The notes beneath the pieces are model-generated. The model did not search any database. It saw only the letters and a program-made list of their open reading frames with translations, and was not told the DNA's origin. From Ephemerocybe angulata (taxonomy: Eukaryota; Basidiomycota; Agaricomycetes; Agaricales; Psathyrellaceae): a stretch of DNA of 19,046 nt. The position numbers and the translations under genes were made by a program. The DNA is taken from NCBI GenBank assembly GCA_013368325.1, contig JAACJK010000197.1:1-19046 (forward strand), given 5' to 3'. Shown here one piece after another: positions 10,007 through 19,046 of the stretch (positions are counted from its first letter, which is position 1; each line of letters starts with the position of its first letter).

Positions 10007-10080
10007 AGAGGATACACGACTCGAGTTTGGGCTATCGAGTTTTGGCCCGGTTATCGAGTTCAAGCCATCGCATTCGGGGT

Positions 10081-10154
10081 TGGATTAACTTGAGCGAGAC
10101 CTCGACCCAAAAAATGTCTAATCGTACGTTGTTTAGTCAACTTACCTCAACGAC
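10081..10154. repeat. Direct repeat copy A (short form)
   Basis: This copy is closely similar to 10308-10420. Shared landmarks are TGGATTA-C-TTGAGCGAGAC, CTCGACCCAAAAAATGTC, CGTACGTTGTTT and TCAACGAC. Copy A lacks a 39-nt segment present in copy B and carries several substitutions. On the minus strand one of these introduces an in-frame stop relative to copy B. Confidence 0.8.
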
Positions 10155-10459
10155 GAGCTAATGGTCTTCTTATCCTCCTTCGCCTTCTCTGAACATACCC
10201 AGACAATCAGGAATTTACCCATAAAAGCGGATCCATTATCAATTTCGCGACCACGGTAGCGGCGCGCAATAGGCAAGTCCCGAATGACTCTTGGTCTCGG
10301 CTCGAGCTGGATTACCTTGAGCGAGACTGATGTGACCATTGTGTCCGCCTGCGACTGATCATCATCCTCGACCCAAAAAATGTCAAAACGTACGTTGTTT
10401 CGTGTTTTTACTTCAACGACCCTGAGAGCCGGATAAAGTACAGGTGACCCGCACATCAT
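10142..10459 (-). CDS. Hypothetical 105-residue ORF or exon
   Basis: An ATG (10459-10457) opens a frame through VRFDIFWVEDDDQSQ and FMGKFLIVWVCSEKAK to a stop at 10142-10144. That stop lies inside a strong donor-like GTAAGT at 10145. The real exon may therefore end at 10146 and continue into copy A of the direct repeat, although no acceptor at a normal intron length is clear. No family is recognised. It lies just downstream of paralogue 3 on the same strand. It could be a remnant of a partly duplicated gene. Confidence 0.3.
   Translation of the reverse strand: MMCGSPVLYPALRVVEVKTRNNVRFDIFWVEDDDQSQADTMVTSVSLKVIQLEPRPRVIRDLPIARRYRGREIDNGSAFMGKFLIVWVCSEKAKEDKKTISSSLR
10308..10420. repeat. Direct repeat copy B (long form, 39-nt insertion)
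   Basis: This is the partner of 10081-10154. Bases 10328-10366 have no counterpart in copy A. The extra segment is exactly 13 codons on the minus-strand ORF (DDDQSQADTMVTS). The length difference therefore preserves that reading frame. Confidence 0.8.
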
Positions 10460-10643
10460 CCGTTACCGCGTCCGTTTCGCGGCAATATCACAATGTCACT
10501 TCTTTTACCTTTGAGAAATAAGAACCCTGGAGGTGCTTAAACTCGCTATTCTCATTACAGCTGGCACAAGGCAGAGTGCGATGTAGCAATCTCGGACCCG
10601 GATGAAGCATTGGGTATGTACGTAGTAAGTACAAATAGGTATA

Positions 10644-13102
10644 TCAATAAAATTCGTCGCAGTCAAACACAGGGGCTTCTTGTCCATTTATAAGTACGCT
10701 AGGAAGGGGCTCATTGGTCGACTCCTCCAGTGTGCATATCTGTAATTCTACACAGTATACAACATTCCAGATTCGACTCGATGCATTGTCTGCAGGTAGC
10801 CAGTAAAGATCCTTGAAGAACTGATGCCATATACCCAGGCGAAGTACTTCGAGTGACCTCTCTGTTAGCTGTGCACGCAAGGATATCCACATATTGAGGT
10901 AATGGCAGCTGAAGTCTTGTATAAAGCAGCGTCGAGGTGAGTCTTCCAGGGGAAAGAACTTGTCAAATAGAGTGCGCCATTCTCTAAGGGTTGCGTGTTT
11001 CCACTTGCAGCCCCGGAAGATGGTTGCTAGATTTCGTTGATGAAAATGCCTTGGAGCGCTGAAGTCGTAGAAATCTGGGTCTATAGTCAAGGATGACCGG
11101 CCCGAAGTACTCTTGGGTGCACTGTTGAGTATATCGGAGAGGAAATATTCCATGATCTGCGTGATAGTCGAAGTGATATAAGGATCGTCTGCCTCGTAAG
11201 AGCTTGTCGTTGCAAGGAGCCAGTCGAGCCTGGGCGTATAATCAGCGAAGGGTATGTTCGGTGGGGTGCTGGTGAGACTTGGAATGGCCATTCGAAATAC
11301 ACGGCCTCCATTGGGTGAAGGTATTAGGGGGAGTGGAGTAGGGATGGCGGGGTTCGGGTGGGTGAATGCCCTGAAGAACGTATGACTTGGCGCTCCAAGG
11401 ATCTTTGAGATCGTCTCCTCATTGATATAGGGTCTGTACTCCGTGTACAGGAAGCAAGGAGCGTCCGAGTCCCCGCCCATTGAGATATTCTCGAGGAAGA
11501 GCAGCCCTCTATCCGTAGAGACAGTAAAGGGTAAGGCCTCCGAGCTGCATGTGACACCGGTTGAGTGCAGGGAGTCGACGAGAAATACGGCCGCTGCCGT
11601 CAGTAGAAGCTCGCCTCTTGTGGAGGCTAGACCATTCGTGTTCCTGCGCTGTTTCTCTATGATGTAGTTTAGTCCCAGGAGTCGTTCCGCCCTCCACTGC
11701 CTAAAAATGGAGGTAAATCAGGTCAGTCAATAGCACTCAATATTGGGACACACACCACCAGTGATTCGCATCGAAAGTAAGACACGAACTTAGCAAATCA
11801 GTGATACTGATGTCGGTCATGACCTCAGTTGCGCTGCTGAAGGAGGTATGCATGGTAATTTCGGCCCTAGAGCTACTTGACTCGCGCGCGTAGAGATCTG
11901 CGGCAGCTTTGAGGAACGGGGTGTGACCGCTGGGGACCTCTACCAAGTGGAGCGCATTCACAGTCTTTTCTATGCCACCGACCTCGTTGAACACATGGAG
12001 TGTTGGCTCCGATACATCAATTGAGATGTACGAGGCCCCGCGAGGAAAGGTATCCGCATGGATTCGACACCCTGACCCCTCGCCGAGATGGGATGATGCG
12101 CGTCGATGATAACACGGACTGTTGGTGTCGAGTGGAGATCCTGTAAGGGCGTGATGTAGGGTGGCGTGAGAGCTCGTTTTCCAGGTCGTAAAGTGTCCCT
12201 TCACGGATATCTGAATCCCGACGTCCACATTCCAATTCCCACCGCATTGAATATCTTCATTTACGCTTGCGGGAGAGAGACCCGCTTCCATCAGAGTACG
12301 CTCCAGGGACTCAACCGCGCTCGGGCGACTGAGCTCGTGTGCTGCCTGGGCCCGTGGGGCAACATGGAGAAAGACAATATTTTTTAACCATAGTAATCCC
12401 TGGAAGGTGGCGAAAGCTTGAATAGCCACACCAAATGATGGAATATGCTGCGCAGGAATTATTCTTCTGTCGGATGGTAGAGCGTGACAGTGTGGGAGCG
12501 GTTTATTCCCAACCAGGTCTTGGGCAGGCAGGACAACAGAGTCCCAGAATAGTCGATATTTGCTGATTGGAAGCTGGGATGCGGTCTGGTCTCCCTTTCC
12601 CATCTCGGGAAATAAGGCATAAATACTGTTTGCATTGCCGAAGGTTGCAAGTTTGATGCGTGGAATATGACTGAGCGGAGCATCGTAGAGACCCTGTTTC
12701 ACTTCGTAAGGATTTTCGCCAGTTCATATGGAAGTCACATACCTGTTCCGTTTTCCAACTATTATTATGGTTGAGCGTGTCGAGCGCGACATAGCTCTCT
12801 CCATAGGCTGATGGAAGCTGCAAGTCGTTTCCAGATACCACGATACTCTTCGAAATGCCATAGATATCGCCGTAGAAGCGGCTGACTGCGACGTCCTCAC
12901 TTGGAAGGAGGTTGTTGTGACTAGTGTCGAGGTGCACTTTGTATTCAGTTGTAATCCCGCTGGTGACAAACAAAGCGTGCGCCACAGCGTCATCGCAGCG
13001 AAGCTTTCGAGCAATGGAGAGGAGATCCCGGATGGAATGATGCCTGGTTGGGAGAGGGATGGTCACCTCTGATTGCGAGTCTTCATCGTCACTACTGGTC
13101 AT
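10644..13102 (-). CDS. Paralogue 3 of the cluster family, intact, 784 residues, function unknown
   Basis: Exons are 13102-12743, 12693-11756 and 11700-10644, giving 785 uninterrupted codons. Intron 1 (12694-12742, GTATGT...AAACAG, 49 nt, phase 0) follows WKTEQ. Intron 2 (11701-11755, GTGTGT...TTTTAG, 55 nt, phase 2) splits a Trp codon, exactly as in paralogue 4. The ATG at 13102 (MTSSDDEDSQSE) is used because the frame upstream offers only GTG. Visible blocks are FYGDIYGISKSIVVSG (exon 1), WLKNIVFLHV (about residue 221), GGNWNVDVGIQIS (about 271) and QWRAERLLGLNYIIE at the start of exon 3. These are followed by STDRGLLFLENIS (about 500), CKWKHATLREWRTLFDKFFP (about 665), FFKDLYWLP (about 730) and VLINGQEAPVFD at the C-terminus. 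It is transcribed divergently from paralogue 4. No enzymatic motif, transmembrane helix or signal peptide is seen. Confidence 0.88.
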
Positions 13103-13144
13103 TGTAGATACCACCACCTTGCAAAATCAGTGTCCCAAGACCGT

Positions 13145-13206
13145 CTAGGTTTAACAAGCGCCATGTGTCAGTAAATGGGTGGTGAATTGGTGCGAGGGAT
13201 ACGTAC
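13145..13206 (-). other. 5'-leader intron of paralogue 3
   Basis: The minus strand reads ATCGCTG|GTACGTATCCC...GTTAAACCTAG|ACGG, a 62-nt GT-AG intron with CTGAC and GTTAAAC branch-like sequences. It ends 42 nt before the ATG at 13102. A later acceptor (TTTTGCAAG, ending at 13118) is possible. Confidence 0.45.
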
Positions 13207-13679
13207 CAGCGATACGGATGAAACCAACTTGGAACGAAGAATGCGAAGGTGCCGAATCGATTGAAAGCTGCGAACTTATGTGAAAAGAACTCCCCCTAAC
13301 TATCCGAAGTCCCTTGAATATCGAAGATGAATGCCAACCGTGGAAGCCCTATGCTCGGAAAGAGGCATGTACTGCAATTTCTGCTGACTGAGGTACCCCA
13401 TTTGTGCATTGAGAGACACTCCCAAATTTACAGTGGTAGATCTGAGATCCGCATTCTCATAGGGAACAATTCCACTGATATGCATGCACATCTTCCATGT
13501 CACAGGGTTAACCATATTGAGAGTGGTATGTCACTGACTGCCCTTGTCACAACGTGCTCTTATCACATATATGTATGCGTATCACCCGGCGACGATTCGT
13601 CTCCACATCAGTCCCAAGCGATATTGAAGCGATATACAAACCGGTCCGCTGCTGCTCCAGATTGCATCTCAAACCCAGT
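13207..13679. promoter_or_regulatory. Divergent intergenic region between paralogues 3 and 4
   Basis: The two intact, head-to-head genes share this leader and promoter space. A TATA-like CATATATGTA (13566-13575) is suitably placed for paralogue 4. No clear TATA is visible for paralogue 3. A 123-residue plus ORF (ATG at 13327) spans the region, but it has no family similarity and is probably fortuitous. Its first bases partly resemble the start of paralogue 4. Confidence 0.4.
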
Positions 13680-13726
13680 GTACGTTCAGAGAGCATAGCG
13701 GTGATGTTGTGGCTAATATATTACAG
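13680..13726 (+). other. 5'-leader intron of paralogue 4, abutting the ATG
   Basis: CCCAGT|GTACGTTCAGAG...GGCTAATATATTACAG|ATGAATG defines a 47-nt GT-AG intron with a CTAAT branch-like site. It ends immediately before the start codon. Confidence 0.55.
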
Positions 13727-16462
13727 ATGAATGTCAACAATTGGGAGCCCCATGAAGACCAAGAACCTGCTCAATTCAACCATCCCATTCCCACTGACGA
13801 CGACCCCCCTGATGGGATCAACGTTGATGATCTTCCCATACGTGAATTCTCGCTCGCAGAGGTTATCGAAATGGCCTCGAGGCTATACGCCCTAGGATTC
13901 TACGCTCGTTTGATCGCTTTCATTATATGCGGCCTTGGAGATGGGTACGCCGTCGTCCTCAAAGCTCTTCGGAACCAGCTGTCACCGGACGACCCAAAGC
14001 CCATAAACCTGATCAGGGACTACGACTCATTGCTTGGTGTCAGCGAAGAGATACTCGTACGAGGAGCCGACCTCACTTTTACGATGACCTCAAAATTTGC
14101 CGACGACCTTCAGAATAACGTCCATGTCACGCATGACTGGAATACACCAGCCGTAAGTGATAAGTAGACTATACGCTTACTGTAGCTAACGTACTATCGA
14201 CGGATCTCAGGGCCCCATTTCTGCTCCACTCCACAGCATCCCAAATATGGCCTTCGCCAAGTTCAACAGCGCGAGGAATACAATTGTCCTGCTGTTTCCT
14301 GGTCTCTATGGCCCCACTCGGCAGAATCACACGCTCAACGTCGATGAGCGGCGGGCAGTCTGGGAGTGCGGCGTCCGACCCGCCATGGTCTATTTACTCG
14401 ATGGACGCGGCGAATCGGAGCTCCCTTCCACACTTGATTCCGAGTACTTTCGGGCCCGTAATGCCAACGGAACGTACTCGTTTACAACGAAGGTGTTTCC
14501 GTCTTGGCATGTTGAAGAGCTTGGGCAGCTTATTCCGCAGTACCTAATCAGCAGCGGCCACGATTGGGCGCGGGGAATGGTGTACCTGCACATGATACGT
14601 GGCGTCAAGGGCTCTTCGTACCACACAGTAGATCGAGAATCAGCGGAACTCGCTCTGGACGAGTTCTTCGACAACAACAACATTCCGTTTGACCTGGTCA
14701 AGGAGTCTCGGGGTGGGAAGTGGTTCATAGATGTGGGCCTCGAGGTGTCACTAGAGAAGCAATGTTTAGCATGGAGAACAGACAGCCACGCCAACATCTT
14801 TTACCAATCCGCCGGCTGCGACTACGAGGAAAGCATTCGCATCACGTCCCTCTCCAGCTCGCAGTATATCCGGGACCACGTATCACATCTCGTTGAAGTG
14901 TCTGGCTGCCGAATATCACCCGGTCCACGCGCTCGTGGACCTCATGATGTTGCGTATTTCCAGATGTACGTGACGGACAAGAGTCTCACCGCTTCGAAGG
15001 ACAACGGACGACATGCGAAGCATATAACGGCGATTCAAGTCATACGAAAGCCCGCCAGCGCAGATACATTTCTATCTGGCCTGTACAAGCTTTACCAGGA
15101 CGCCTGTGGGACGAATTTCAGTGTGGCGCGGGTGGAGGTTCGAGTGCCACTGGCTAGTGTGCTGGATGTCTTGATCGATATCGACAAATCGCAGGTGTAC
15201 ACCTCTCTAGTGGCATTTGACTCAGAAATATACTGGTGAGTAATAGACACCTACCGGTCCACAGGCTGTACTCACCGAATCTTTATAGGGGGTGGAGAGG
15301 CTGGCGCGTTCTGACGTCGACTTATCTCCTTGAGTGGCAGCGTCGTAGAACCCGTCTCATTGCGAATAGGGGGGCTCTACTCCTCACTGCGTGTATACCC
15401 TGGCTCATAAATGGGTTGCACGCGACAATCGACACGAAATCAGCCTCCCGAGACCTAATGCGTGCGATTCTACCCCACGGACGCCCTGACGAGGTTATGA
15501 TGAACGATCTACCCTACAGTCTATCGCTTAAACCAACGGACGATGACGACAGAACTGTGCCGAAGGTCGACCGAGGAGCGTTCTATCTTCGCCCTATTCT
15601 AGTTGGACCTCGCCATGAGATTCCACACTTCCCCGGCAACCAGTTTATCTCGGATGAAGCATGTTGCTTCCTCCTTGGCGATTCACTCAAGAATATTATC
15701 ACCGAGCTCCTGGGTAAAGGCCTCGCGAGCGGGCCTAACCCTGATCGCACCCGTAACAGGGTGGCGCAAAGGCGACTTCCACCCGCCCCTGATGGCCCTC
15801 CACCTTTCGACCTCGCCGACGCAGCATTGGATGGATTGATGGTCAACCCGCTACCCCAGATCGAGGATAATAACAATGACGGTGAAACCCAAGTTGAGCC
15901 CGAGTTCTTCGAGAATCCAGAAGTGACGACTATAGTCAGCGACATCGTTCGACAGTTCTTCGTCGACGTCCTCAACACGGCACCCAATGCTCCATCGGCG
16001 CTTCATGAGAGTACCTGTCGCTTATCCGATGAGGAAAGGGCCTCGGCGACTGCTGAAGTATTCCAGGAGTCCAATCTCGCCCGGATATTCTATGCCTGCC
16101 GCTGGACCCAAGCAACTAGAGCTCAGTGGACGGACGCGTTCGACAGATTATTCCCGCCCAAAGGCACTCAAGCTAAACTTAAATCCCAGAACTACTACAC
16201 CACCGCCTACTATAACGCTTGGATTATCTTTCAAGATCGGAGTTCTGACGAAGTATTTGACTTGGTCAGAAATGCGATCTGGGTTAAAGTGTTCAAAAAC
16301 CTTTACTGGCTCCCAAATCCCATATGCGACCGCATCTGGAACACCAAAAAAGCGAAGCGGTTCGTGGAGTTCCCTCGCCTTCGACCACACGTTCCTGTTG
16401 CAAATATCCTCATCAATAGCAATACTCCTCCCACCTTCGACGACGACCTCCCAGATATATAA
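13727..16462 (+). CDS. Paralogue 4 of the cluster family, intact, 874 residues, function unknown
   Basis: Exons are 13727-14152, 14211-15235 and 15289-16462, giving 875 codons ending TAA. Intron 1 (14153-14210, GTAAGT...CTCAG, 58 nt, phase 0) follows WNTPA. Intron 2 (15236-15288, GTGAGT...TATAG, 53 nt, phase 2) splits the Trp codon of EIYW. The ATG at 13727 begins MNVNNWEPHED, a Pro/Asp-rich N-terminus. Key blocks are GVSEEILVRGADL (exon 1), WARGMVYLHMIRGVK (about residue 261), GGKWFIDVGLEVS (about 310) and DVAYFQMYVTDKSL. Exon 3 adds WRGWRVL, CRWTQATRAQWTDAFDRLFPP (about 754), FKNLYWLP (about 820) and ANILINSNTPPTFDDD. This is the longest intact member. The extra length lies mainly in the middle of exon 3, a Pro-rich then acidic stretch (PPAPDGPPPFDLADA, EDNNNDGETQVEPEF), probably disordered. 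Confidence 0.89.
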
Positions 16463-17362
16463 TAGGGCCTCTCCTTTTGATTAGCCACGCACGTACACAG
16501 TGCGAACCGACCTTTTGAATTATTTCTGGAGACCTCTAGCTTTACTTCTTTGAACTCCCCACTAAATCATGAATTATTCCTTAGTATACTCTTTACATAT
16601 GTCTCACCGATATATATGGAGTGCGTTCAATATCCTTACCCACACACTTTCCTAAGCACGGGAAGTGTACCACCGCACGCACTGATCATCCCAGTGCCAA
16701 CTCTACCAGTGGAGAACTGTTGTCCATGATTGGGTGACCCACTTGGCTACGATAAATCAATCTTTTAAAAATTTGGTTCTAAGTATATTGTTACTAATTT
16801 GGGAATTATAGACTCCAATTCATGGCCATACCTGCGCTTGAGTGAGATCAAAGGAGTACTACAGACATCGCGCACACCTTTCGGCTTGGAATCTGGTGAA
16901 TATATTGCGAACTCTATATTTGCCACATTGGAAGCGTGGCACTGAGGGTGCAATCGACGATTACAAGACTGGCACCGGCGTATTATGTATGGAAGCGCAG
17001 CAAATTGTGTGACATCGAAAATTGCATGAATGCTACCGGCTCATTTGGGTGGGTACATGCACGACTCATTGTATTGAAGGAATCACGGCATATTGTGTGC
17101 GATCGAGGATTGCATGAATGGTACACATGAATATTCAAGCCTTTTCAGGTCCATTGATATTTCTACATTAATGATTCGACATACGTACTGCTCAATTTTT
17201 GATTATAACGGTGGGACGCTCCATACAATCAAATGGACCATTCATAAGTGCATACATACGTGAACTTATTGAGACTTGTGAGATCGCACGAATGCACGCA
17301 CCGAGATAAGCAGGCGATTGAGAGCCTGTCGCACTATGAATGCCGTGCATTGCTACTGCGGG
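16463..17362. other. Intergenic with a degenerate repeat; no gene seen
   Basis: AT-rich sequence lies downstream of paralogue 4. The small ORFs here (61-64 residues) lack support. The only structure I see is a roughly 29-nt degenerate direct repeat, listed separately, with weaker relatives near 16951 and 17276. No tRNA-like or transposase sequence is recognisable. Confidence 0.5.
17004..17120. repeat. Two 29-nt direct repeat copies, 88 bp apart
   Basis: Copies at 17004-17032 and 17092-17120 share ATTGTGTG, ATCGA and ATTGCATGAATG, with four mismatches in 29 positions. More degraded relatives appear near 16951 (GTGCAATCGACGATTACA) and 17276 (CTTGTGAGATCGCACGAATGC). The role is unknown. Confidence 0.6.
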
Positions 17363-17370
17363 TATAAAGG
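17363..17370 (+). promoter_or_regulatory. TATA box of paralogue 5
   Basis: TATAAAGG lies 64-71 nt upstream of the leader-intron donor. A start site near 17395 in the pyrimidine-rich CCCGTCAACCTTCAACC would give a first leader exon of about 40 nt. Assigned by motif and position only. Confidence 0.5.
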
Positions 17371-17433
17371 TCCACAAAAAAATAATCAGCAGTTCCCGTC
17401 AACCTTCAACCATCCACAATCACGAATCATTTC

Positions 17434-17496
17434 GTAAGCTCCTTGATAAATGTTGAACCACTCCCAGGTTGATCTTAAATAATATCATTCTTCTAG
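17434..17496 (+). other. 5'-leader intron of paralogue 5
   Basis: ATTTC|GTAAGCTCC...CTTAAATAATATCATTCTTCTAG|ACCCATGG is a 63-nt GT-AG intron with a pyrimidine-rich acceptor. It ends four bases before the ATG at 17501. Confidence 0.6.
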
Positions 17497-17500
17497 ACCC

Positions 17501-19046
17501 ATGGCTTCCTCATCCGACTCTAACGCCGAAATAACGAAGGAGAATCAAGCCTTGGACTCGGCTCCTGCTCGTTGTCTCACTCTTGGAGAGTTAATTAAAA
17601 TCGCAAACAATATCGACACTCGCACCGACTGGGCATCTCTAGTCCATCTCATATGTAGCGGGATCGGCCCTGGATATCGAGTGATCCTGGACACAAGAGC
17701 AAACTCTATGCCTCACTCGCAGCCTCACTATGCTAGACGTTACTATGGCCGCATAGTAGGCGTCTCGAGCGATATCGTCACTCAGGGCACGGCGTTGCGT
17801 CTCGACACCACCTTCCACCTCGATCAAACCATACCCAGCGATATAGATCTCACACAGGCGTGGGATACGCCCCAAGTGAGTCAAGGCGTGCAACGTGTCC
17901 TTCAAGAAACTAATTTCGTCACAGGGACCCTGCATTGCGCCTCTGTCATTGATTCCCAATACACGCCTTGCCACGTTTAACGCAAAGCATTCGATCTACA
18001 TGGCTTTCCCAAGGTTATATAGCACAGCGCGAAGCGGAGCCAACATCTCGCCACAGGAGTATCGCACCCTCTGGGATGAAGCTATCTCACCAGCAATTGG
18101 AGCCTTAACAGAAGACCCTAACTTCGGGAGGGACCTACCAGCAGAATGTACCTCCGTTCTCTCCTCTCGCATCCGCGCCTACGCATCTAAGAGGATGACA
18201 GGATGGGTGAAGCATATCCTCTTCGTTCATGTCATTAACGGAAAATCCGAATTCCACGCGGTCGATGGTGATGCCGCGAACCACGCTCTCAAGCACTATC
18301 TCGAGGATGCAAACATCCCCTTATCCGTGGCCATCGACGAGGAGAAGCAGGCAAACTGGGAGATCGACGTGGGGATCAACCTCTCTGTACATGGAAAATC
18401 GACCCTCTGGTCGACTCAGTCCCACGCCATTGTTTACAAGGAATTGACAGGACTGGTCGCTCGACACATCTGGCAAGCTATACCAGCGCCGACTTGTCTC
18501 ACACATCGTTGGGGCTTCAGTTTGCACAGTACAGCCAGCGCCCACTGAGGATAACAACCCCGCCGGATATGTGGAGCTATCTATCGAGGACGTCGACCTT
18601 AGGGTCCAGGACGAATACGGTCATCCGATCGACGTGCTACAGGGCTTCCACCTCGCGCAGAAGCCTCAAGGCTCGTCATCCTTCCTCCACACCTCGCCAA
18701 TCTCTACGCGAATCAGAGCGCTGATATTACTGCAACTGCAAAGTTGCGATCCTCTGTATTCGCAGCCGCCAGCGCTGCGATTGATCTCAATACTCAAGCC
18801 CTCGCCGACTCATGCCTTGTATACGAAAGCTGTGACCTGTGGTATGTTTACAGCCTGTGTTTCCATATCTGCCTGTGGACTAACGGTACTGAATTTGAAG
18901 GGATTGGCGGCGCTTCGTACGTCATGCCTTGATTGCATCCTCGAGGCGCACAGGAGGAGGCCAAATCTGCTCTATATACGGGATCAGGACGGATTACTCC
19001 TTTCAGCGGCAATTCCTTGGATTATAAACTCGCTTCACATAGCTCA
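17501..19046 (+). pseudogene. Paralogue 5 of the cluster family, frameshifted, runs off window end
   Basis: Exon 1 (17501-17875, 125 codons, MASSSDSNAEITK...) is clean and ends WDTPQ. Intron 1 (17876-17924, GTGAGT...TCACAG, 49 nt) is phase 0. Exon 2 starts at 17925 with GPCIAPLSLIPN and carries WVKHILFVHVINGKS and NWEIDVGINLSVHG. It then loses frame at about 18450-18465, just after KELTG. The family sequence resumes one frame over (LVSHIVGAS, PAGYVELSIEDVDLRV) and shifts again at about 18688-18693 into LANLYANQSADITA and SCLVYESCDLW. Intron 2 (18842-18900, GTATGT...TTGAAG, 59 nt, phase 2) is preserved. Exon 3 shifts again near 18905-18925 before RRRPNLLYIRD and IPWIINSLHIA, where the window ends. 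Three single-base-type shifts with intact splice sites suggest a young pseudogene or indel errors in the assembly. Confidence 0.82.

Noticed and set aside
10551..10612. Possible plus-strand exon (TTACAG, then WHKAECDVAISDPDEALG, then GTATGT)
   Set aside because: It looks protein-like, but I could not find partner exons. It lies just downstream of the minus-strand paralogue 3, so support is too thin for a feature.
14390..14797. 135-residue minus ORF opposite paralogue 4 exon 2
   Set aside because: It is antisense to a well-supported coding exon, with low-complexity Ser/Arg composition and no own signals.
15583..15987. 134-residue minus ORF opposite paralogue 4 exon 3
   Set aside because: It is the complement of a real exon. 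No separate evidence of coding.
15987..16484. 165-residue plus ORF overlapping the end of paralogue 4
   Set aside because: It is the shifted frame of exon 3. The conserved FKNLYWLP and ILIN motifs are in the other frame.
1..19046. Transposable element or viral genes carrying the family
   Set aside because: I found no reverse transcriptase, DDE transposase, helicase or integrase motif, and no long terminal repeats around the cluster. Divergent members of known elements could still be missed by eye.

Overview
The window looks like nuclear DNA of a filamentous basidiomycete (Agaricomycetes). The genes have short GT-AG introns of 47-63 nt, TATA-like boxes near several starts, introns in 5' leaders and no operon structure. 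The dominant protein family resembles the high-copy, function-unknown families I remember from Ceratobasidium/Rhizoctonia-type genomes. That taxonomic guess is from memory and was not checked.

The main content is a cluster of five paralogues. Three lie on the minus strand (2552-5033, 6372-8757, 10644-13102) and two on the plus strand (13727-16462 and 17501 to the window end). The middle three are intact as spliced models of 758, 784 and 874 residues. The two outer ones are broken by frameshifts, and the last also runs off the window. All five share one architecture: exon 1 ends at a W-x-T-P/E/F motif with a phase-0 intron. A long exon 2 carries W-x-x-x-[IM]-x-[FY]-x-H-[VM] and W-x-[IV]-D/S-V-type blocks. 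A phase-2 intron splits a Trp/Arg codon, and exon 3 ends with F-K-x-[LI]-Y-W-[IL]-P and a C-terminal [IL]-L-I-N motif. Four of the five appear to have a further intron in the 5' leader, close to the ATG. I recognise no catalytic motif, signal peptide or membrane segment, and no function can be assigned.

Region by region: 1-2551 holds no convincing intact gene, only a decayed reading frame (1012-1758) and a 53-nt near-perfect palindrome (1940-1992). 2552-5087 is the first, heavily frameshifted paralogue with its leader intron. 5331-5819 is a minus-strand ORF containing three identical 91-bp tandem copies. 6372-8757 is the second paralogue. 9237-9762 is a small three-exon gene I reconstructed from splice signals. 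9881-10006 is a 21-bp minisatellite open on both strands, followed by a diverged direct repeat with a 39-bp in-frame length difference (10081-10420). 10644-13102 and 13727-16462 are head-to-head intact paralogues sharing a roughly 0.6-kb divergent intergenic region. 16463-17433 is non-coding with a degenerate repeat, and the broken fifth paralogue closes the window.

The genes do not form a visible pathway. The window reads as a locally expanding and decaying tandem family with repeat-rich spacers.
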